A stretch of 64,000 nt of DNA from Halomonas sp. HL-93 (GTDB lineage: Bacteria; Pseudomonadota; Gammaproteobacteria; Pseudomonadales; Halomonadaceae): positions 744,001 through 808,000 of the forward strand of contig NZ_LT593974.1 of assembly GCF_900086985.1 (NCBI RefSeq). The letters are read 5' to 3'. Shown one piece after another: positions 19,401-28,646 of this stretch. Below the pieces are notes generated by a model. The model saw only the letters and a program-made list of their open reading frames with translations. It made no database searches and was not told where the DNA came from. Within the stretch, counting starts at the first letter, position 1. Each line of letters starts with the position of its first letter. The position numbers and the translations under genes are program-made.

Positions 19401-21212
19401 ATGATGACACACCCTGAAAAGGCGGCCTGCGGGCCGCCTTTCGGCGCTGGCCCTGCAACACCCACACTGCGGCCTTATCAAACCCAGGCGGTTAGCCGCG
19501 TGGTGGCGCATTTTCGTGCCTCCCACGAGCCGGCGGTGGTGGTATTGCCGACCGGAAGCGGCAAGTCATTGGTGATCGCCGAACTCGCCCGGCTGGCGCG
19601 GGGCCGTGTGCTGGTGTTGGCCCACGTGCGTGAGTTGGTCGAGCAGAACCACGCCAAGTACCAGGCCTACGGTCTGAAGGCGGATATTTTTAGCGCCGGA
19701 CTCAAGCGCAAGGACGCCCAGCGGCAGGTGGTGTTCGGCTCGGTGCAGTCGGTGGTGCGCAACCTGGATCGCTTTGCCGATGGCCGCTTCACCTTGCTGG
19801 TGGTTGATGAATGTCATCGTATTTCTCTGGATGAGGACGCCAGCTATCGCCAGGTAATCGACCACCTGCAGCAGCAAAATCCACAGCTTAAAATACTTGG
19901 CCTTACGGCAACGCCCTATCGCCTGGGCCAGGGGTTCATCTATCACCGCCATTATCACGGCATGGTGAAAGGTAGAGATGACTGTTTCTTTCGTGACTGC
20001 GTGTTTGAGCAGCCACTTAGATTAATGGTCAAGCAAGGCTATTTGGCCGAACCCAAACGGCGCGATATGGCGGTCGAAGGGTATGATTTTTCGCGTCTAG
20101 CGCCGTCAGCTAATGGTCTTTATAGCGAGGCGGCGCTGAACCAGGTGGTGGCGGGCAGTCGCGCCACGCCGGGCATTATCCGCCAGGTCGTCGAGCTGGC
20201 GGAGGGGCGCCAGGGCGTGATGATTTTTGCCGCCACCGTGGCCCATGCGGAAGAGATCATGGGCTATCTGCCGGTGGGGCAAGCGGCGCTGATTACTGGA
20301 GGCACTGTCTCTCAGGACCGCACGGCAATTATCGACGCCTTTAAAGCCCAAACGCTTAAATACCTGGTCAACGTGGCCGTGCTGACCACCGGGTTCGATG
20401 CTCCACACGTTGACTTGATTGCGATTTTGCGGCCTACCGAGTCGGTCAGTCTGTATCAGCAGATGGTGGGGCGGGGGCTGCGCCTGTCTCCCGGCAAGCA
20501 GGATTGCCTGGTGCTCGACTACGCGGGCAACCCTTGGGACCTGTATGCGCCGGAAGTCGGTGAACCTAAGCCGGATAGCGATAGCGAGCCGGTTCAGGTG
20601 GAATGCCCCGCTTGCGGCCATGCCAACCTGTTTTGGGGCAAGCGCGACGGTGAGCTGGTGATCGAGCACTTTGGCCGCCGCTGCCAGGGGTTGATCGAGG
20701 ATGAGGCGGGCAAGCGTCGCCAGTGCGACTTTCGATTCCGCTTTAAAGTCTGCGGCGAATGCGGCGCGGAAAACGATATTGCCGCCCGCCGATGTCATGG
20801 CTGCGAGACGCTGCTGGTCGACGCTGATAACAAGCTTAAGGATGCCCTAAAGCTGAAAGATGCCAAGGTGCTAAGGGTCAGCGGTATGGCGCTGGAAGCC
20901 ACCACCAACGGGCGGGGCTTACCACGCCTCAAAGTCACCTACTATGATGAGGACGGCGCGAGCTTGGCGGAATGGTTTGCGCTTGAGACGCCGGCCCAGC
21001 GTCGCGCGTTCTACATCGCCTTTATGCGCGACCACTTGCGCGCGCCTGGAACGCCTTGGCAGCCCGTCACGCCCCAAGAGGTGGTCAGCGAGCAGCGGCG
21101 CCTGCGCCATCCCGATTTTGTGGTCGGCCGTAAAGTGGGTCGTCACTGGCAGCTTCGCGATAAGCTGTTTGATTATCATGGACGCTACCGCAAAGCCGCG
21201 GAAGCGGGGTAA
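19401..21212 (+). CDS. radD: RadD-family DEAD/DEAH-type helicase
   Basis: A 603-residue superfamily 2 helicase strongly resembling E. coli RadD (YejH), a DNA damage tolerance factor linked to SSB and RecA. It has Walker A TGSGKS (51-56), a DECH box ([11 protein letters not shown]), [10 protein letters not shown] and the [11 protein letters not shown] motif VI region. The C-terminus carries zinc-ribbon-like cysteines ([32 protein letters not shown]). Homology to E. coli starts at [10 protein letters not shown]; the first 22 residues are an extension overlapping a hairpin. Start codons ATG 19401 and 19404 are adjacent; AGGTGA directly before them suits the second better. Confidence 0.93.
   Translation: MMTHPEKAACGPPFGAGPATPTLRPYQTQAVSRVVAHFRASHEPAVVVLPTGSGKSLVIAELARLARGRVLVLAHVRELVEQNHAKYQAYGLKADIFSAGLKRKDAQRQVVFGSVQSVVRNLDRFADGRFTLLVVDECHRISLDEDASYRQVIDHLQQQNPQLKILGLTATPYRLGQGFIYHRHYHGMVKGRDDCFFRDCVFEQPLRLMVKQGYLAEPKRRDMAVEGYDFSRLAPSANGLYSEAALNQVVAGSRATPGIIRQVVELAEGRQGVMIFAATVAHAEEIMGYLPVGQAALITGGTVSQDRTAIIDAFKAQTLKYLVNVAVLTTGFDAPHVDLIAILRPTESVSLYQQMVGRGLRLSPGKQDCLVLDYAGNPWDLYAPEVGEPKPDSDSEPVQVECPACGHANLFWGKRDGELVIEHFGRRCQGLIEDEAGKRRQCDFRFRFKVCGECGAENDIAARRCHGCETLLVDADNKLKDALKLKDAKVLRVSGMALEATTNGRGLPRLKVTYYDEDGASLAEWFALETPAQRRAFYIAFMRDHLRAPGTPWQPVTPQEVVSEQRRLRHPDFVVGRKVGRHWQLRDKLFDYHGRYRKAAEAG
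19418..19441 (+). terminator. purL-terminator-like hairpin inside the first codons of radD
   Basis: AAAGGCGGCC (19418-19427) and GGCCGCCTTT (19432-19441) form a 10-bp stem with loop TGCG. It has the shape of an intrinsic terminator 60 bases after the purL stop, yet it lies within radD codons 6-14. Only three T residues follow, so it may act as an attenuator for radD or a weak terminator for purL. Confidence 0.5.
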
Positions 21213-21321
21213 AGTGGCCCCAGGTCACGTCGCTCAGTGACTTTGTTACACTGCGCTTTGTATGAACTAGGTGACAACGATGCTATTTAACCCGCGTGAT
21301 TAACCAAGGAAACCGACCCGC

Positions 21322-22320
21322 GTGAGCGAGACGCCAAGCGCTAATGCTCCCCTCTTAAGCACGGACACCTCGGACACAGCGCCGGTGGCCGAAGCACTGG
21401 GGCGGCTATTTAACGAACCGATCACTCAGATGCCGGAGGATTTATACATCCCCCCGGAAGCGCTGCGCGTTTTTTTGGAGGCGTTTGAAGGACCGCTGGA
21501 TCTCCTGCTTTACCTGATTCGTCGCCAGAACCTGGATATTCTGACCATCAATGTAGCCACCATTACCCATCAGTACATTGAATATGTGGAACTGATGAAG
21601 GCCATGGAAATTGAGTTAGCGGGTGAGTACCTGCTAATGGCCGCTATGTTGGCCGAGATTAAATCGCGCACGCTACTCCCCCGCCCGCCTAAAGCGGAAG
21701 GCGAGGAGGAAGAGGATCCGCGAGCAGAGTTAATCCGACGCCTGCAAGAATATGAGCGCCTCAAGGAAGCCGCGGAATCGCTGGATACCCTGCCGCGGGT
21801 GGGCCGCGACTGGTTCAGCGTGCAGGCGGGTTTGCCACCGCTGGAAGCGCGGGTCATTCATCCGCCGGTCGAGCTGGACGAGTTGCTGGGCGCGCTGGCC
21901 GATATTCTCAAGCGCGCCGAGCTTACCCAGGCCCACCATATAAGCCGGGAGGTATTGTCCACCCGTGAACGGATGCTCGCGATCATGGAACAGCTCAGCG
22001 GAGAGGGCGCCGCGCCGCATTATATCCCCTTCGCTGCATTGTTTACCTTGGAAGAGGGTAGGGCTGGCGTGGTGGTGACGTTTATGGCGATTTTAGAACT
22101 GGCCAAAGAGGCGATGATCGATATCGTGCAAAACGCGCCGCTCTCACCGATCCATGTGCGCGCAAGGCCTGCGGCCATAAACGACCACGATGATCCTGAA
22201 GGCGCGTTTGAGATGGATGACATTGGCGAGAATAGTCTGGAAGAAAGCGCGTTTGAAGCGCGCACCGACGAGCAAGCGTCGCGCCGGGCAGATGAGCCCG
22301 CCGATAGGGAAACGCCATGA
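21322..22320 (+). CDS. scpA: Segregation and condensation protein A (kleisin)
   Basis: A 332-residue kleisin that bridges SMC heads and recruits ScpB. The core FEGPLDLLLYLIRRQNLDIL (N-terminal helix-turn-helix), QYIEYVELMKAMEIELAGEYLLMAAMLAEIKSRTLLP (cited by its start QYIEYVELMKA) and the C-terminal winged helix (EGRAGVVVTFMAILELAKE) are clear. N- and C-terminal acidic tails lengthen it beyond the Bacillus form. The start GTG at 21322 reads as MSETPSANAPLL. Its stop overlaps the scpB start by four bases, so the two are translationally coupled. Confidence 0.96.
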   Translation: MSETPSANAPLLSTDTSDTAPVAEALGRLFNEPITQMPEDLYIPPEALRVFLEAFEGPLDLLLYLIRRQNLDILTINVATITHQYIEYVELMKAMEIELAGEYLLMAAMLAEIKSRTLLPRPPKAEGEEEEDPRAELIRRLQEYERLKEAAESLDTLPRVGRDWFSVQAGLPPLEARVIHPPVELDELLGALADILKRAELTQAHHISREVLSTRERMLAIMEQLSGEGAAPHYIPFAALFTLEEGRAGVVVTFMAILELAKEAMIDIVQNAPLSPIHVRARPAAINDHDDPEGAFEMDDIGENSLEESAFEARTDEQASRRADEPADRETP

Positions 22321-23135
22321 GAGAAGTCAACTCGGCACTGGACGAGATACTCGAAGCCGCGTTATTGGCGGCGGGTGAACCGCTGCCCCTGGAGCGCCTG
22401 GAAACGCTGTTTCTGGATGGTGAGTGCCCATCAAAAAACGAGCTGCGCGAGGTGCTGGCACGTCTGGACGAACGCCACAGGCAAGGTGCCCTTGAGCTCG
22501 TTGAAACCGCTTCAGGTTATCAACTGCGTATTCGTCCGCGGCTATCCCGGTGGGTATCCCGTCTATGGGACGAGCGACCGCAGCGCTACTCCCGGGCGCT
22601 GCTCGAAACCCTGGCACTGATTGCCTATCGGCAGCCGGTCACCCGCAGCGATATTGAAGATGTGCGTGGGGTTAGCGTTAGCAGTTCGATCATGCGCACG
22701 CTGATGGAGCGTGGTTGGGTAAGAGTAGTCGGGCATCGCGATGTGCCGGGAAGGCCTGCGGTGTATGCCACCTCGCGAAGCTTTCTGGATGATTTTGGGT
22801 TAAAAACGCTCGATGAGCTGCCGCCGATGCACGAGCTGGTTAGCGGGGAAGCCGACTGGCAAGATACGCTTGGCGAAAACGACGAGCAACCCCTGCTGCA
22901 GGCCCCTCCGACGCCTGAAGCGCAAGAAGGACTGGACGACACGCCTGAAACCGTGCAGGATGCGCCACCCGAAACGGCCGATAGCGCCGATACGCACGCC
23001 GAGACGGCGTTAACCCAGCCGCTGAGCTTTGCCGATTTAGAGGCACGCTTGACGGCACGTGCGCAGCGCTCCAGTGATCAAGGTGCGCGCACGCAGACCC
23101 ATGATGAGAGGTCAGACGACCATGAGTCAGAGTAA
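22317..23135 (+). CDS. scpB: Segregation and condensation protein B
   Basis: A 272-residue protein with two winged helices (about 1-165), which dimerises and binds the ScpA kleisin. Family marks are [44 protein letters not shown] and [26 protein letters not shown]. The C-terminal third is an acidic, low-complexity tail typical of Pseudomonas-type ScpB. It overlaps scpA by 4 bases and the downstream rluB by 14, giving a tight scpA-scpB-rluB operon. This order is widely conserved. Confidence 0.96.
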   Translation: MREVNSALDEILEAALLAAGEPLPLERLETLFLDGECPSKNELREVLARLDERHRQGALELVETASGYQLRIRPRLSRWVSRLWDERPQRYSRALLETLALIAYRQPVTRSDIEDVRGVSVSSSIMRTLMERGWVRVVGHRDVPGRPAVYATSRSFLDDFGLKTLDELPPMHELVSGEADWQDTLGENDEQPLLQAPPTPEAQEGLDDTPETVQDAPPETADSADTHAETALTQPLSFADLEARLTARAQRSSDQGARTQTHDERSDDHESE

Positions 23136-23985
23136 TACTCCCCCTACCAGCGAAAAGCTGCAAAAAGTACTTGCCCGTGCCGGATTCGGCTCGCGGCGTG
23201 AGATGGAAACCGTCATTGCGGATGGCCGCGTCAAAGTTAACAATCAGGTCGCCAAGCTGGGCGATCGCGTTGAAGCACGCGACAAAGTCAGCGTTGACGA
23301 CCGGCTGGTAACACTGCGAGCAGAAGACGAAACACCCCGCCGGGTGATCATGTACAACAAGCCGGAAGGCGAGTTGTGCACCCGCAAGGATCCCGAAGGC
23401 CGTCGTACCGTGTTTGATCGGTTGCCGCGCTTGAAAGGCGAGCGTTGGATTGCCATCGGCCGTCTGGATATCAATACCAGCGGGCTTTTGCTCTTCACCA
23501 CTGACGGCGAACTGGCTAACCGCTTAATGCACCCCTCGACGCAAGTCGAGCGTGAATACGCGGTGCGGGTGATGGGCGAGGTTAAGCGCGAGCATATCGT
23601 GGCCATGGTCGACGGCGTAATGCTGGAAGATGGGCCCGCCCGGTTTACCGATGTGCAAGAGTTTGGTGGCGAAGGGATTAATACCTGGTTCCACGTGGTC
23701 ATTTTGGAAGGTCGTAACCGCGAAGTCCGTCGCCTTTGGGAATCACAGGAACTGACAGTAAGTCGTTTGAAACGGGTCCGATACGGCAATATCTTCCTTG
23801 ATAAGCGCGCTAAAGCGGGCGAATGGGTTGAGCTTTCTCAGGATGAGGTGGATGATCTTGCCGCGCTTGCTCAACTTGAAACTCGCAAAGTGCCTGAGCT
23901 TACGCCAGACGAGAAAAACCGCTGGAGCCGCGATAAAAACAAGCGTCGTCCGGTGCAAGCGATGCGCAAGCCCAAACGGCGTTAA
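23122..23985 (+). CDS. rluB: 23S rRNA pseudouridine synthase B (U2605)
   Basis: A 287-residue RsuA-family pseudouridine synthase. The S4 RNA-binding domain spans about 11-70 ([19 protein letters not shown]). The catalytic Asp is D116 in [37 protein letters not shown] is the family C-terminal motif, followed by a basic tail ending in RKPKRR-like residues. The start at 23122 lies inside the end of scpB (14-base overlap); longer readings only translate scpB codons out of frame. RluB is favoured over RsuA by length and by context. Confidence 0.94.
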   Translation: MSQSNTPPTSEKLQKVLARAGFGSRREMETVIADGRVKVNNQVAKLGDRVEARDKVSVDDRLVTLRAEDETPRRVIMYNKPEGELCTRKDPEGRRTVFDRLPRLKGERWIAIGRLDINTSGLLLFTTDGELANRLMHPSTQVEREYAVRVMGEVKREHIVAMVDGVMLEDGPARFTDVQEFGGEGINTWFHVVILEGRNREVRRLWESQELTVSRLKRVRYGNIFLDKRAKAGEWVELSQDEVDDLAALAQLETRKVPELTPDEKNRWSRDKNKRRPVQAMRKPKRR

Positions 23986-24043
23986 GGGCTGTTTAATACA
24001 GGTGTGAGTCGGCCAGCGGTTGAGGCAAAAGTTCAAAAAAGAC

Positions 24044-24072
24044 TTGCGGATAGCGTAGCTCGTCCGTAAGAT
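24044..24072 (+). promoter_or_regulatory. Probable promoter of the tRNA-Lys genes
   Basis: TTGCGG (24044-24049) and TAAGAT (24067-24072) are 17 bases apart, about 16 bases upstream of the mature tRNA 5' end. The match is only fair on both hexamers, but the spacing and position suit a tRNA promoter. Confidence 0.4.
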
Positions 24073-24088
24073 ATGCATCCGTTCGGGC

Positions 24089-24164
24089 GGGTCGTTAGCT
24101 CAGTTGGTAGAGCAGTTGACTTTTAATCAATTGGTCGCAGGTTCGAATCCTGCACGACCCACCA
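24089..24164 (+). tRNA. tRNA-Lys (anticodon TTT), copy 1
   Basis: A 76-base tRNA with acceptor arms GGGTCGT and ACGACCC, D-loop TAGCTCAGTTGGTAGAGCA, anticodon loop CTTTTAA (anticodon TTT), T-arm GGTTCGAATCC and an encoded CCA. It decodes AAA/AAG. It is identical to the second copy 40 bases downstream. Confidence 0.97.
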
Positions 24165-24204
24165 GCCGAACTGTATTATCATTTGCCACCGCCGCGTGAG
24201 CGCC

Positions 24205-24280
24205 GGGTCGTTAGCTCAGTTGGTAGAGCAGTTGACTTTTAATCAATTGGTCGCAGGTTCGAATCCTGCACGACCCACCA
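24205..24280 (+). tRNA. tRNA-Lys (anticodon TTT), copy 2
   Basis: Identical over all 76 bases to the copy at 24089-24164, including the encoded CCA. The spacer of 40 bases does not resemble the flank of copy 1, apart from the gene itself. It is followed six bases later by a strong terminator, so the pair forms one short transcript. Confidence 0.97.
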
Positions 24281-24285
24281 AATTC

Positions 24286-24320
24286 AACACCCCTGGCAGT
24301 TCGCTGCCAGGGGTGTTTTG
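24286..24320 (+). terminator. Intrinsic terminator of the tRNA-Lys pair
   Basis: AACACCCCTGGCAG (24286-24299) and CTGCCAGGGGTGTT (24304-24317) form a 14-bp stem closed by a TTCG tetraloop, ending in a T-run. A very stable classical terminator. Confidence 0.93.
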
Positions 24321-24488
24321 CTATGAGCGATTTGTCGGGGCTTAATAATTGGGCTTGCCGTCGGCAACCATTTCCCGCCAAAATGGTCTTATTAACGATG
24401 AATACCGGTAAGGCCCATCGCGAAAGACGCAGCGGTTCTTGCCATCGAGAGCGGCGCGTGCGGAGCGCATACGCCGTGACTGGTGTTT

Positions 24489-24507
24489 AACAGGGGGATA
24501 CCCTGTT
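24489..24507 (+). promoter_or_regulatory. Hairpin just upstream of nadA
   Basis: AACAGGG (24489-24495) and CCCTGTT (24501-24507) form a 7-bp stem with loop GGATA. The stem and loop contain the only purine-rich ribosome-site-like run near nadA, 8-20 bases before its candidate starts. A second inverted repeat, ACCATTT/AAATGGT (24367-24387), lies further upstream. Between the tRNA terminator and nadA nothing else is evident. Confidence 0.35.
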
Positions 24508-24526
24508 CGTCACAGTGGTAGACACG

Positions 24527-25555
24527 ATGACTATTATGACTTCCCAAGCCGAGCTTGATGCTCCGCTCCCCAGCCCGTACTGCCCGACCCGCATTCCCGC
24601 CGAAGATCAGGCGCGCGTAGCGGAAATCAAACAGCTACTGAAACAGCACAACGCTGTACTGGTGGCGCACTATTACACCGATGATGCCATTCAACAGCTC
24701 GCGGAAGAGACCGGCGGTTGTGTGGCTGATTCGCTGGAAATGGCCCGTTTCGGTGCGCGCCATGACGCCACTACGCTGGTAGTGGCCGGGGTGCGCTTTA
24801 TGGGGGAAACGGCGAAAATCCTGTCGCCGGATAAACGCGTCCTGATGCCGACGTTAGAGGCTACCTGCTCGCTGGATATCGGCTGCCCCGCCGATGAGTT
24901 CAGCGCCTTTTGCGATGCTCACCCTGATCGCACCGTGGTGGTCTATGCCAATACCTCGGCGGCCGTTAAAGCACGTGCCGATTGGGTAGTGACGTCGTCT
25001 ATTGCCGTCGACGTCATCGAGCATCTCCAGGCAAAAGGCGAAAAAATTCTTTGGGCGCCTGATAAACACCTGGGCAGCTACATTCAGAATAAAACCGGTG
25101 CCGATATGCTGATGTGGGATGGCGCCTGCATCGTCCACGAGGAATTCAAAGCGAAAGGCGTCGAAGATCTAAAGCGACTTTATCCGGATGCCGCTGTACT
25201 GGTTCATCCTGAATCACCCGCGCCGGTGGTCCAGTTGGCTGATGTGACGGGGTCAACATCCCAATTAATCAACGCCGCCAAAAGCCTGCCTAACGAACAA
25301 TTGATTGTGGCAACCGATCGCGGGATCTTCTTCAAAATGCAGCAAGCGGTGCCCAACAAAACGCTGTTTGAGGCGCCGACGGCGGGTAATGGCGCTACTT
25401 GCCGCAGCTGCGCGCATTGCCCGTGGATGGCAATGAATGCCCTTGATAATCTCGCGGGTGCATTGCGTGAAGGCAGCGGTGAAGTTTTCGTGGATAATGC
25501 ACTGCGTCAGCAGGCACTCAAGCCGCTGGAGCGAATGCTGAATTTCAACGCCTAG
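24527..25555 (+). CDS. nadA: Quinolinate synthase A
   Basis: A 342-residue [4Fe-4S] enzyme condensing iminoaspartate with dihydroxyacetone phosphate to quinolinate in NAD synthesis. The three cluster ligands of the family are seen in [22 protein letters not shown] and the CRSCAHCPW motif. [18 protein letters not shown] and [16 protein letters not shown] are highly conserved. Starts at GTG 24515, ATG 24527 and ATG 24536 are all in frame; I chose the first ATG, and none has a convincing ribosome site. The next step, nadC, lies about 8 kb away in this window. Confidence 0.96.
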   Translation: MTIMTSQAELDAPLPSPYCPTRIPAEDQARVAEIKQLLKQHNAVLVAHYYTDDAIQQLAEETGGCVADSLEMARFGARHDATTLVVAGVRFMGETAKILSPDKRVLMPTLEATCSLDIGCPADEFSAFCDAHPDRTVVVYANTSAAVKARADWVVTSSIAVDVIEHLQAKGEKILWAPDKHLGSYIQNKTGADMLMWDGACIVHEEFKAKGVEDLKRLYPDAAVLVHPESPAPVVQLADVTGSTSQLINAAKSLPNEQLIVATDRGIFFKMQQAVPNKTLFEAPTAGNGATCRSCAHCPWMAMNALDNLAGALREGSGEVFVDNALRQQALKPLERMLNFNA

Positions 25556-25566
25556 CTATCTGACCT

Positions 25567-25606
25567 CGCACGGCTGGCTTTAAAGCCCCGCCGTGCGCAC
25601 ATTGTT
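25567..25606. terminator. Two-tier hairpin terminator between nadA and the M48 protease gene
   Basis: Outer arms CGCACGGC (25567-25574) and GCCGTGCG (25590-25597) enclose a self-complementary GGCTTTAAAGCC (25576-25587). A T-rich stretch (ATTGTTTTG) follows on the plus strand. It lies between convergent genes and probably serves nadA. Confidence 0.7.
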
Positions 25607-25615
25607 TTGTAGCGC

Positions 25616-27073
25616 CTAAAACTGTTCCAAGGCCTCGCGATAGTCCATGAAATCTTTGCGCCGCTGTTCGATGCGTGCCAGCGCCTGTTGGTCGTTTTCA
25701 CGCTCGGCGGCGTCTTCGGCAATATCCAACTGGCGAATGCCGCGATCCATGCGGCCGGTCAACTGAAGATATTCTGCGCGTGCCAAATGGCCCCAGCCGT
25801 TGCGTCCGCTGCGGCCAGCGGCTTCTGATAGCAGATTAAAGCCTTGCGGATTTTCAGGATGTTGTGAGGTGACGTCGCGTAGGACATCGTAGGCCGCGTC
25901 AGGATCCCGCTGAAGCTGCGCCTCGGCCAGCACCAGTTGGGCCGGTAAGTAGTTGGGCATTAAGCGCAGCAACTGCTGGCTGCGTTGGATCGCTTCATCG
26001 TAACGCTGTGCCTGAAGTGCAACGTCCGCCGCCGAGCCAGGCAGCATGGCAAGGTCTGGCTGTTCATCGCTTAGTTGATCAAGCGCTTGTAGCGCGTTAT
26101 CGACTCGCCCGCCCTTGGCATCCACTAAGGCGGCTACATAGCGTTGTGCAGTCTCATCGGCATCTTCCTGAGCCAGGCGAGAGCTGGCCTGCTGGGGAGA
26201 CTGTTGATGGATCTGCAGCAACGCACGGCCGCGAATCATGTCGTAGAGCGTGTCGCTTGAGTAGGCTGAGGCAATATTCATCTGGGCGGCGCGAGATTGG
26301 GCGTCACTTAGCCGAGACTCCGACACCGGGTGGGTCAATAAAAACTCCGGGGGCGTACCGCCTTGGAGACTGGCCATGCGCTGCAGGGTGCGGAACATGC
26401 CCACCATGGCCTCAGGGTCGTAGCCGGCATCGGCCATGGCCTGAAGGCCCACGCGGTCTGCTTCCTGCTCATAGCGGCGCGAGTAGGTAAGCTGGTCTTG
26501 AATGAGAGCTGCTTGAGAGCCCATAACGGTGGCAATGCCTGCATTACCGCCGCCCCCCGCCGCGATCAGTAGTCCGGCCAGCATGCCGGCCATAGCGGGA
26601 AGCTGTGTCTGTTCAGCACGCTCACTACCGCGCGCATAGTGGCGTTGGGAAAGATGCCCCAGTTCGTGGGCGATGACCGATACAAACGCTCCCTCGTCTT
26701 CTGCAAAGGCGAATAGCCCGGCGTTGATGCCGATGACACCACCGGGGACAGCAAATGCATTGAGCGTTCGGTGGTCGACCATGACGGTGGTGACGTCCAG
26801 GTCGCCCAACTGGCTATGCGGGGCTAACCGATTAATCAGGCTGTTTAAATAATCGTTGGCAATCGGGTCCTGCCATTGGGGGGCCTGAGCGCGGAATTGG
26901 CGTAGCCAAGCGCGGCCGAGCCGGTACTCTTCGCTGCTAGCCGACGAAGAAGAACTGCCTAGACTGGGTAACGACTGTTCGTTACTTACGGCAGGCAGGG
27001 GTATTAACAACGTGCTACAGGCGAGCGCTAAGGCGCGCGTCCAGCCTGCAGAGACGATACAAAATCGCGGCAT
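25616..27073 (-). CDS. BepA-like M48 metalloprotease with TPR repeats
   Basis: A 485-residue periplasmic zinc metalloprotease/chaperone of outer-membrane protein quality control. A signal peptide (about 1-30, ALALACSTLLIPLPAVS) precedes the M48 domain with HELGH at 136-140, the same numbering as E. coli BepA, and a third-ligand region YEQEADRVGLQAM. TPR-like helices fill about 310-450. BepA assists LptD and BAM, which fits the nearby bamC. Relatives in Pseudomonas sit in the same place between nadA and tusA. A serine run (SSSSSASSEE region) lies after the signal peptide. Confidence 0.93.
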   Translation of the reverse strand: MPRFCIVSAGWTRALALACSTLLIPLPAVSNEQSLPSLGSSSSSASSEEYRLGRAWLRQFRAQAPQWQDPIANDYLNSLINRLAPHSQLGDLDVTTVMVDHRTLNAFAVPGGVIGINAGLFAFAEDEGAFVSVIAHELGHLSQRHYARGSERAEQTQLPAMAGMLAGLLIAAGGGGNAGIATVMGSQAALIQDQLTYSRRYEQEADRVGLQAMADAGYDPEAMVGMFRTLQRMASLQGGTPPEFLLTHPVSESRLSDAQSRAAQMNIASAYSSDTLYDMIRGRALLQIHQQSPQQASSRLAQEDADETAQRYVAALVDAKGGRVDNALQALDQLSDEQPDLAMLPGSAADVALQAQRYDEAIQRSQQLLRLMPNYLPAQLVLAEAQLQRDPDAAYDVLRDVTSQHPENPQGFNLLSEAAGRSGRNGWGHLARAEYLQLTGRMDRGIRQLDIAEDAAERENDQQALARIEQRRKDFMDYREALEQF

Positions 27074-27223
27074 GGCATCCTCATCGGTGATGGAAAGCGC
27101 TGAGTCATTACCTATGACATTGATTCACGATGTGAAGTGCCGTTAAATCAAGTGCGCAGAGAATACTGCACAGTCTATGCAACAATGGCTGATACGTGCA
27201 GGGTCTTTTTTAAGGGGATAAGA

Positions 27224-27487
27224 ATGATGGAACAAACAACGCGCTTACAGCCCGATACCGTGCTTGACGCCTGCGGGCTTCACTGCCCGTTGCCGTTGCT
27301 AAAGGCCAAGCAGGCATTGGCGGGGCTTGCCCCTGGCCAGTTACTGGAAGTGCGTGCCACTGATGCGGGCTCATGGCGCGATATTGAAGCCTTTGCCCAA
27401 CAGAGCTCGCATTGCTTGGAAGCCCGCGAACAGCACGGAGATATTTACTACTATTGGCTTCGTAAGGCTGAAGGTGAACACTCATGA
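27224..27487 (+). CDS. TusA-family sulfur carrier protein
   Basis: An 87-residue SirA/TusA fold protein with the family motif CGLHCPLPLLKAKQAL; the second Cys, in CPLP, is the sulfur-carrying residue. TusA proteins relay sulfur for tRNA 2-thiolation and molybdenum cofactor formation. The ATG at 27224 follows AGGGG by seven bases; the longer reading is unlike the family. It overlaps the perM-like gene by 4 bases (ATGA), a pairing known from Pseudomonas. A TusA paralogue elsewhere in the genome cannot be excluded, so no symbol is given. Confidence 0.9.
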   Translation: MMEQTTRLQPDTVLDACGLHCPLPLLKAKQALAGLAPGQLLEVRATDAGSWRDIEAFAQQSSHCLEAREQHGDIYYYWLRKAEGEHS

Positions 27488-28587
27488 CTATGCGTGCGAT
27501 CCTGAAAAGTTGGGTGGATCGTTATTTTTCGGATGAAGAAGCCCTTATTCTACTCGTAGTGCTCATCGCTGGGTTTGCCGCGGTCATCTGGTTTGGCCGT
27601 ATGCTGGCGCCTTTTTTTACCGCGTTGGTCATCGCGTTTTTGCTCCAGGGGATGGTGGGGGCCTTGACCCGCCGTGGCATTCCTCATTTACTATCGGTGA
27701 TAGTGGTTTTTCTTGCGTTTGTCAGCGTGTTGCTGGCCTTGGCGTTTATTTTGCTGCCGCTAATATGGAATCAGTTGATTGGCCTTGTGCAGGAAACACC
27801 GCGGATGTTTGCAAGCGGGCAGAGCTGGCTGGATGAGCTGCAGTCGCGCTATCCCAACCTGATTACCCCGGACCAAATGCAAAACTGGATTGGCGTCGCC
27901 AGCCGCGAAATAAGTCAGTTGGGCCAGCGTGCGTTGACGTTGTCGCTGGCATCGTTGGGCAATATTTTATCGCTGATTATCTATCTGGTGCTGGTACCTA
28001 TTTTGGTCTTTTTCATGCTTAAGGACCGGGAGGCGCTAGTCGGTTTTACACTGTCGTTACTGCCACAGAAGCGCACCTTGATGGCGCGTATCTGGCGTGA
28101 AATGGACGATCAGATAGCCAACTATATTCGTGGCAAGTTTATCGAGATTATTATTGTCGCCATCGTCACCTTTATTACATTCTCGTTCTTTGAATTGCCA
28201 TACACCGCACTGCTAGCTGTATTGGTTGGCTTTTCTGTACTGGTCCCCTACATCGGTGCGGCAGTCGCGACACTTCCCGTCGCGGCGGTAGCCGGGTTTC
28301 ACTTTGGGCTAAGCGAGTCGTTTGCTTACGTGCTGGTTGCTTACGGGGTTATTCAGGCATTGGATGGCAACGTGCTCGCCCCGGTACTATTCTCGGAAAC
28401 CAACAATATTCACCCGGTGTCGGTGATTGTGGCAGTGTTATTCTTCGGCGGGATATGGGGGTTCTGGGGCGTGTTTTTTGCCATTCCGCTCGCCACGCTG
28501 CTGAAGGCGTTGGTGCATGCGTGGCCGCGGGGGATGAAAGGGCGCGATGAGCGTCACCATGTTCTCGTCAACGAAGAGTCGCTGTAA
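27484..28587 (+). CDS. perM: PerM / AI-2E transporter family membrane protein
   Basis: A 367-residue polytopic protein with about eight transmembrane helices. Helices 1-2 lie near 15-75 (ALILLVVLIAGFAAVIWFG), and the rest lie after about 140, including TFITFSFFELPYTALLAVLV. Family motifs are VPYIGAAVATLPVA and QALDGNVLAPVLFSE. PerM members are proposed exporters, and the AI-2E name comes from E. coli TqsA; the substrate here is unknown. It is translationally coupled to the sulfur carrier gene by a 4-base overlap. A hairpin terminator follows. Confidence 0.9.
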   Translation: MTMRAILKSWVDRYFSDEEALILLVVLIAGFAAVIWFGRMLAPFFTALVIAFLLQGMVGALTRRGIPHLLSVIVVFLAFVSVLLALAFILLPLIWNQLIGLVQETPRMFASGQSWLDELQSRYPNLITPDQMQNWIGVASREISQLGQRALTLSLASLGNILSLIIYLVLVPILVFFMLKDREALVGFTLSLLPQKRTLMARIWREMDDQIANYIRGKFIEIIIVAIVTFITFSFFELPYTALLAVLVGFSVLVPYIGAAVATLPVAAVAGFHFGLSESFAYVLVAYGVIQALDGNVLAPVLFSETNNIHPVSVIVAVLFFGGIWGFWGVFFAIPLATLLKALVHAWPRGMKGRDERHHVLVNEESL

Positions 28588-28613
28588 GGGAAGACAGCTC
28601 GCTAGCTTGGTGT

Positions 28614-28640
28614 CTACCCATCCGCCTGGCGGATGGGTAG
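28614..28640. terminator. Hairpin terminator between perM and bcp
   Basis: CTACCCATCCG (28614-28624) and CGGATGGGTAG (28630-28640) form an 11-bp stem with loop CCTGG between convergent genes, followed by GGTGGTTT. Both genes could use it; the T-run is poor in both directions. Confidence 0.65.
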
Positions 28641-28646
28641 GGTGGT

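Noticed and set aside
24380..24526. NAD-type riboswitch upstream of nadA
   Set aside because: Only a single short hairpin and one inverted repeat are visible, with none of the conserved features I associate with known NAD riboswitch classes.
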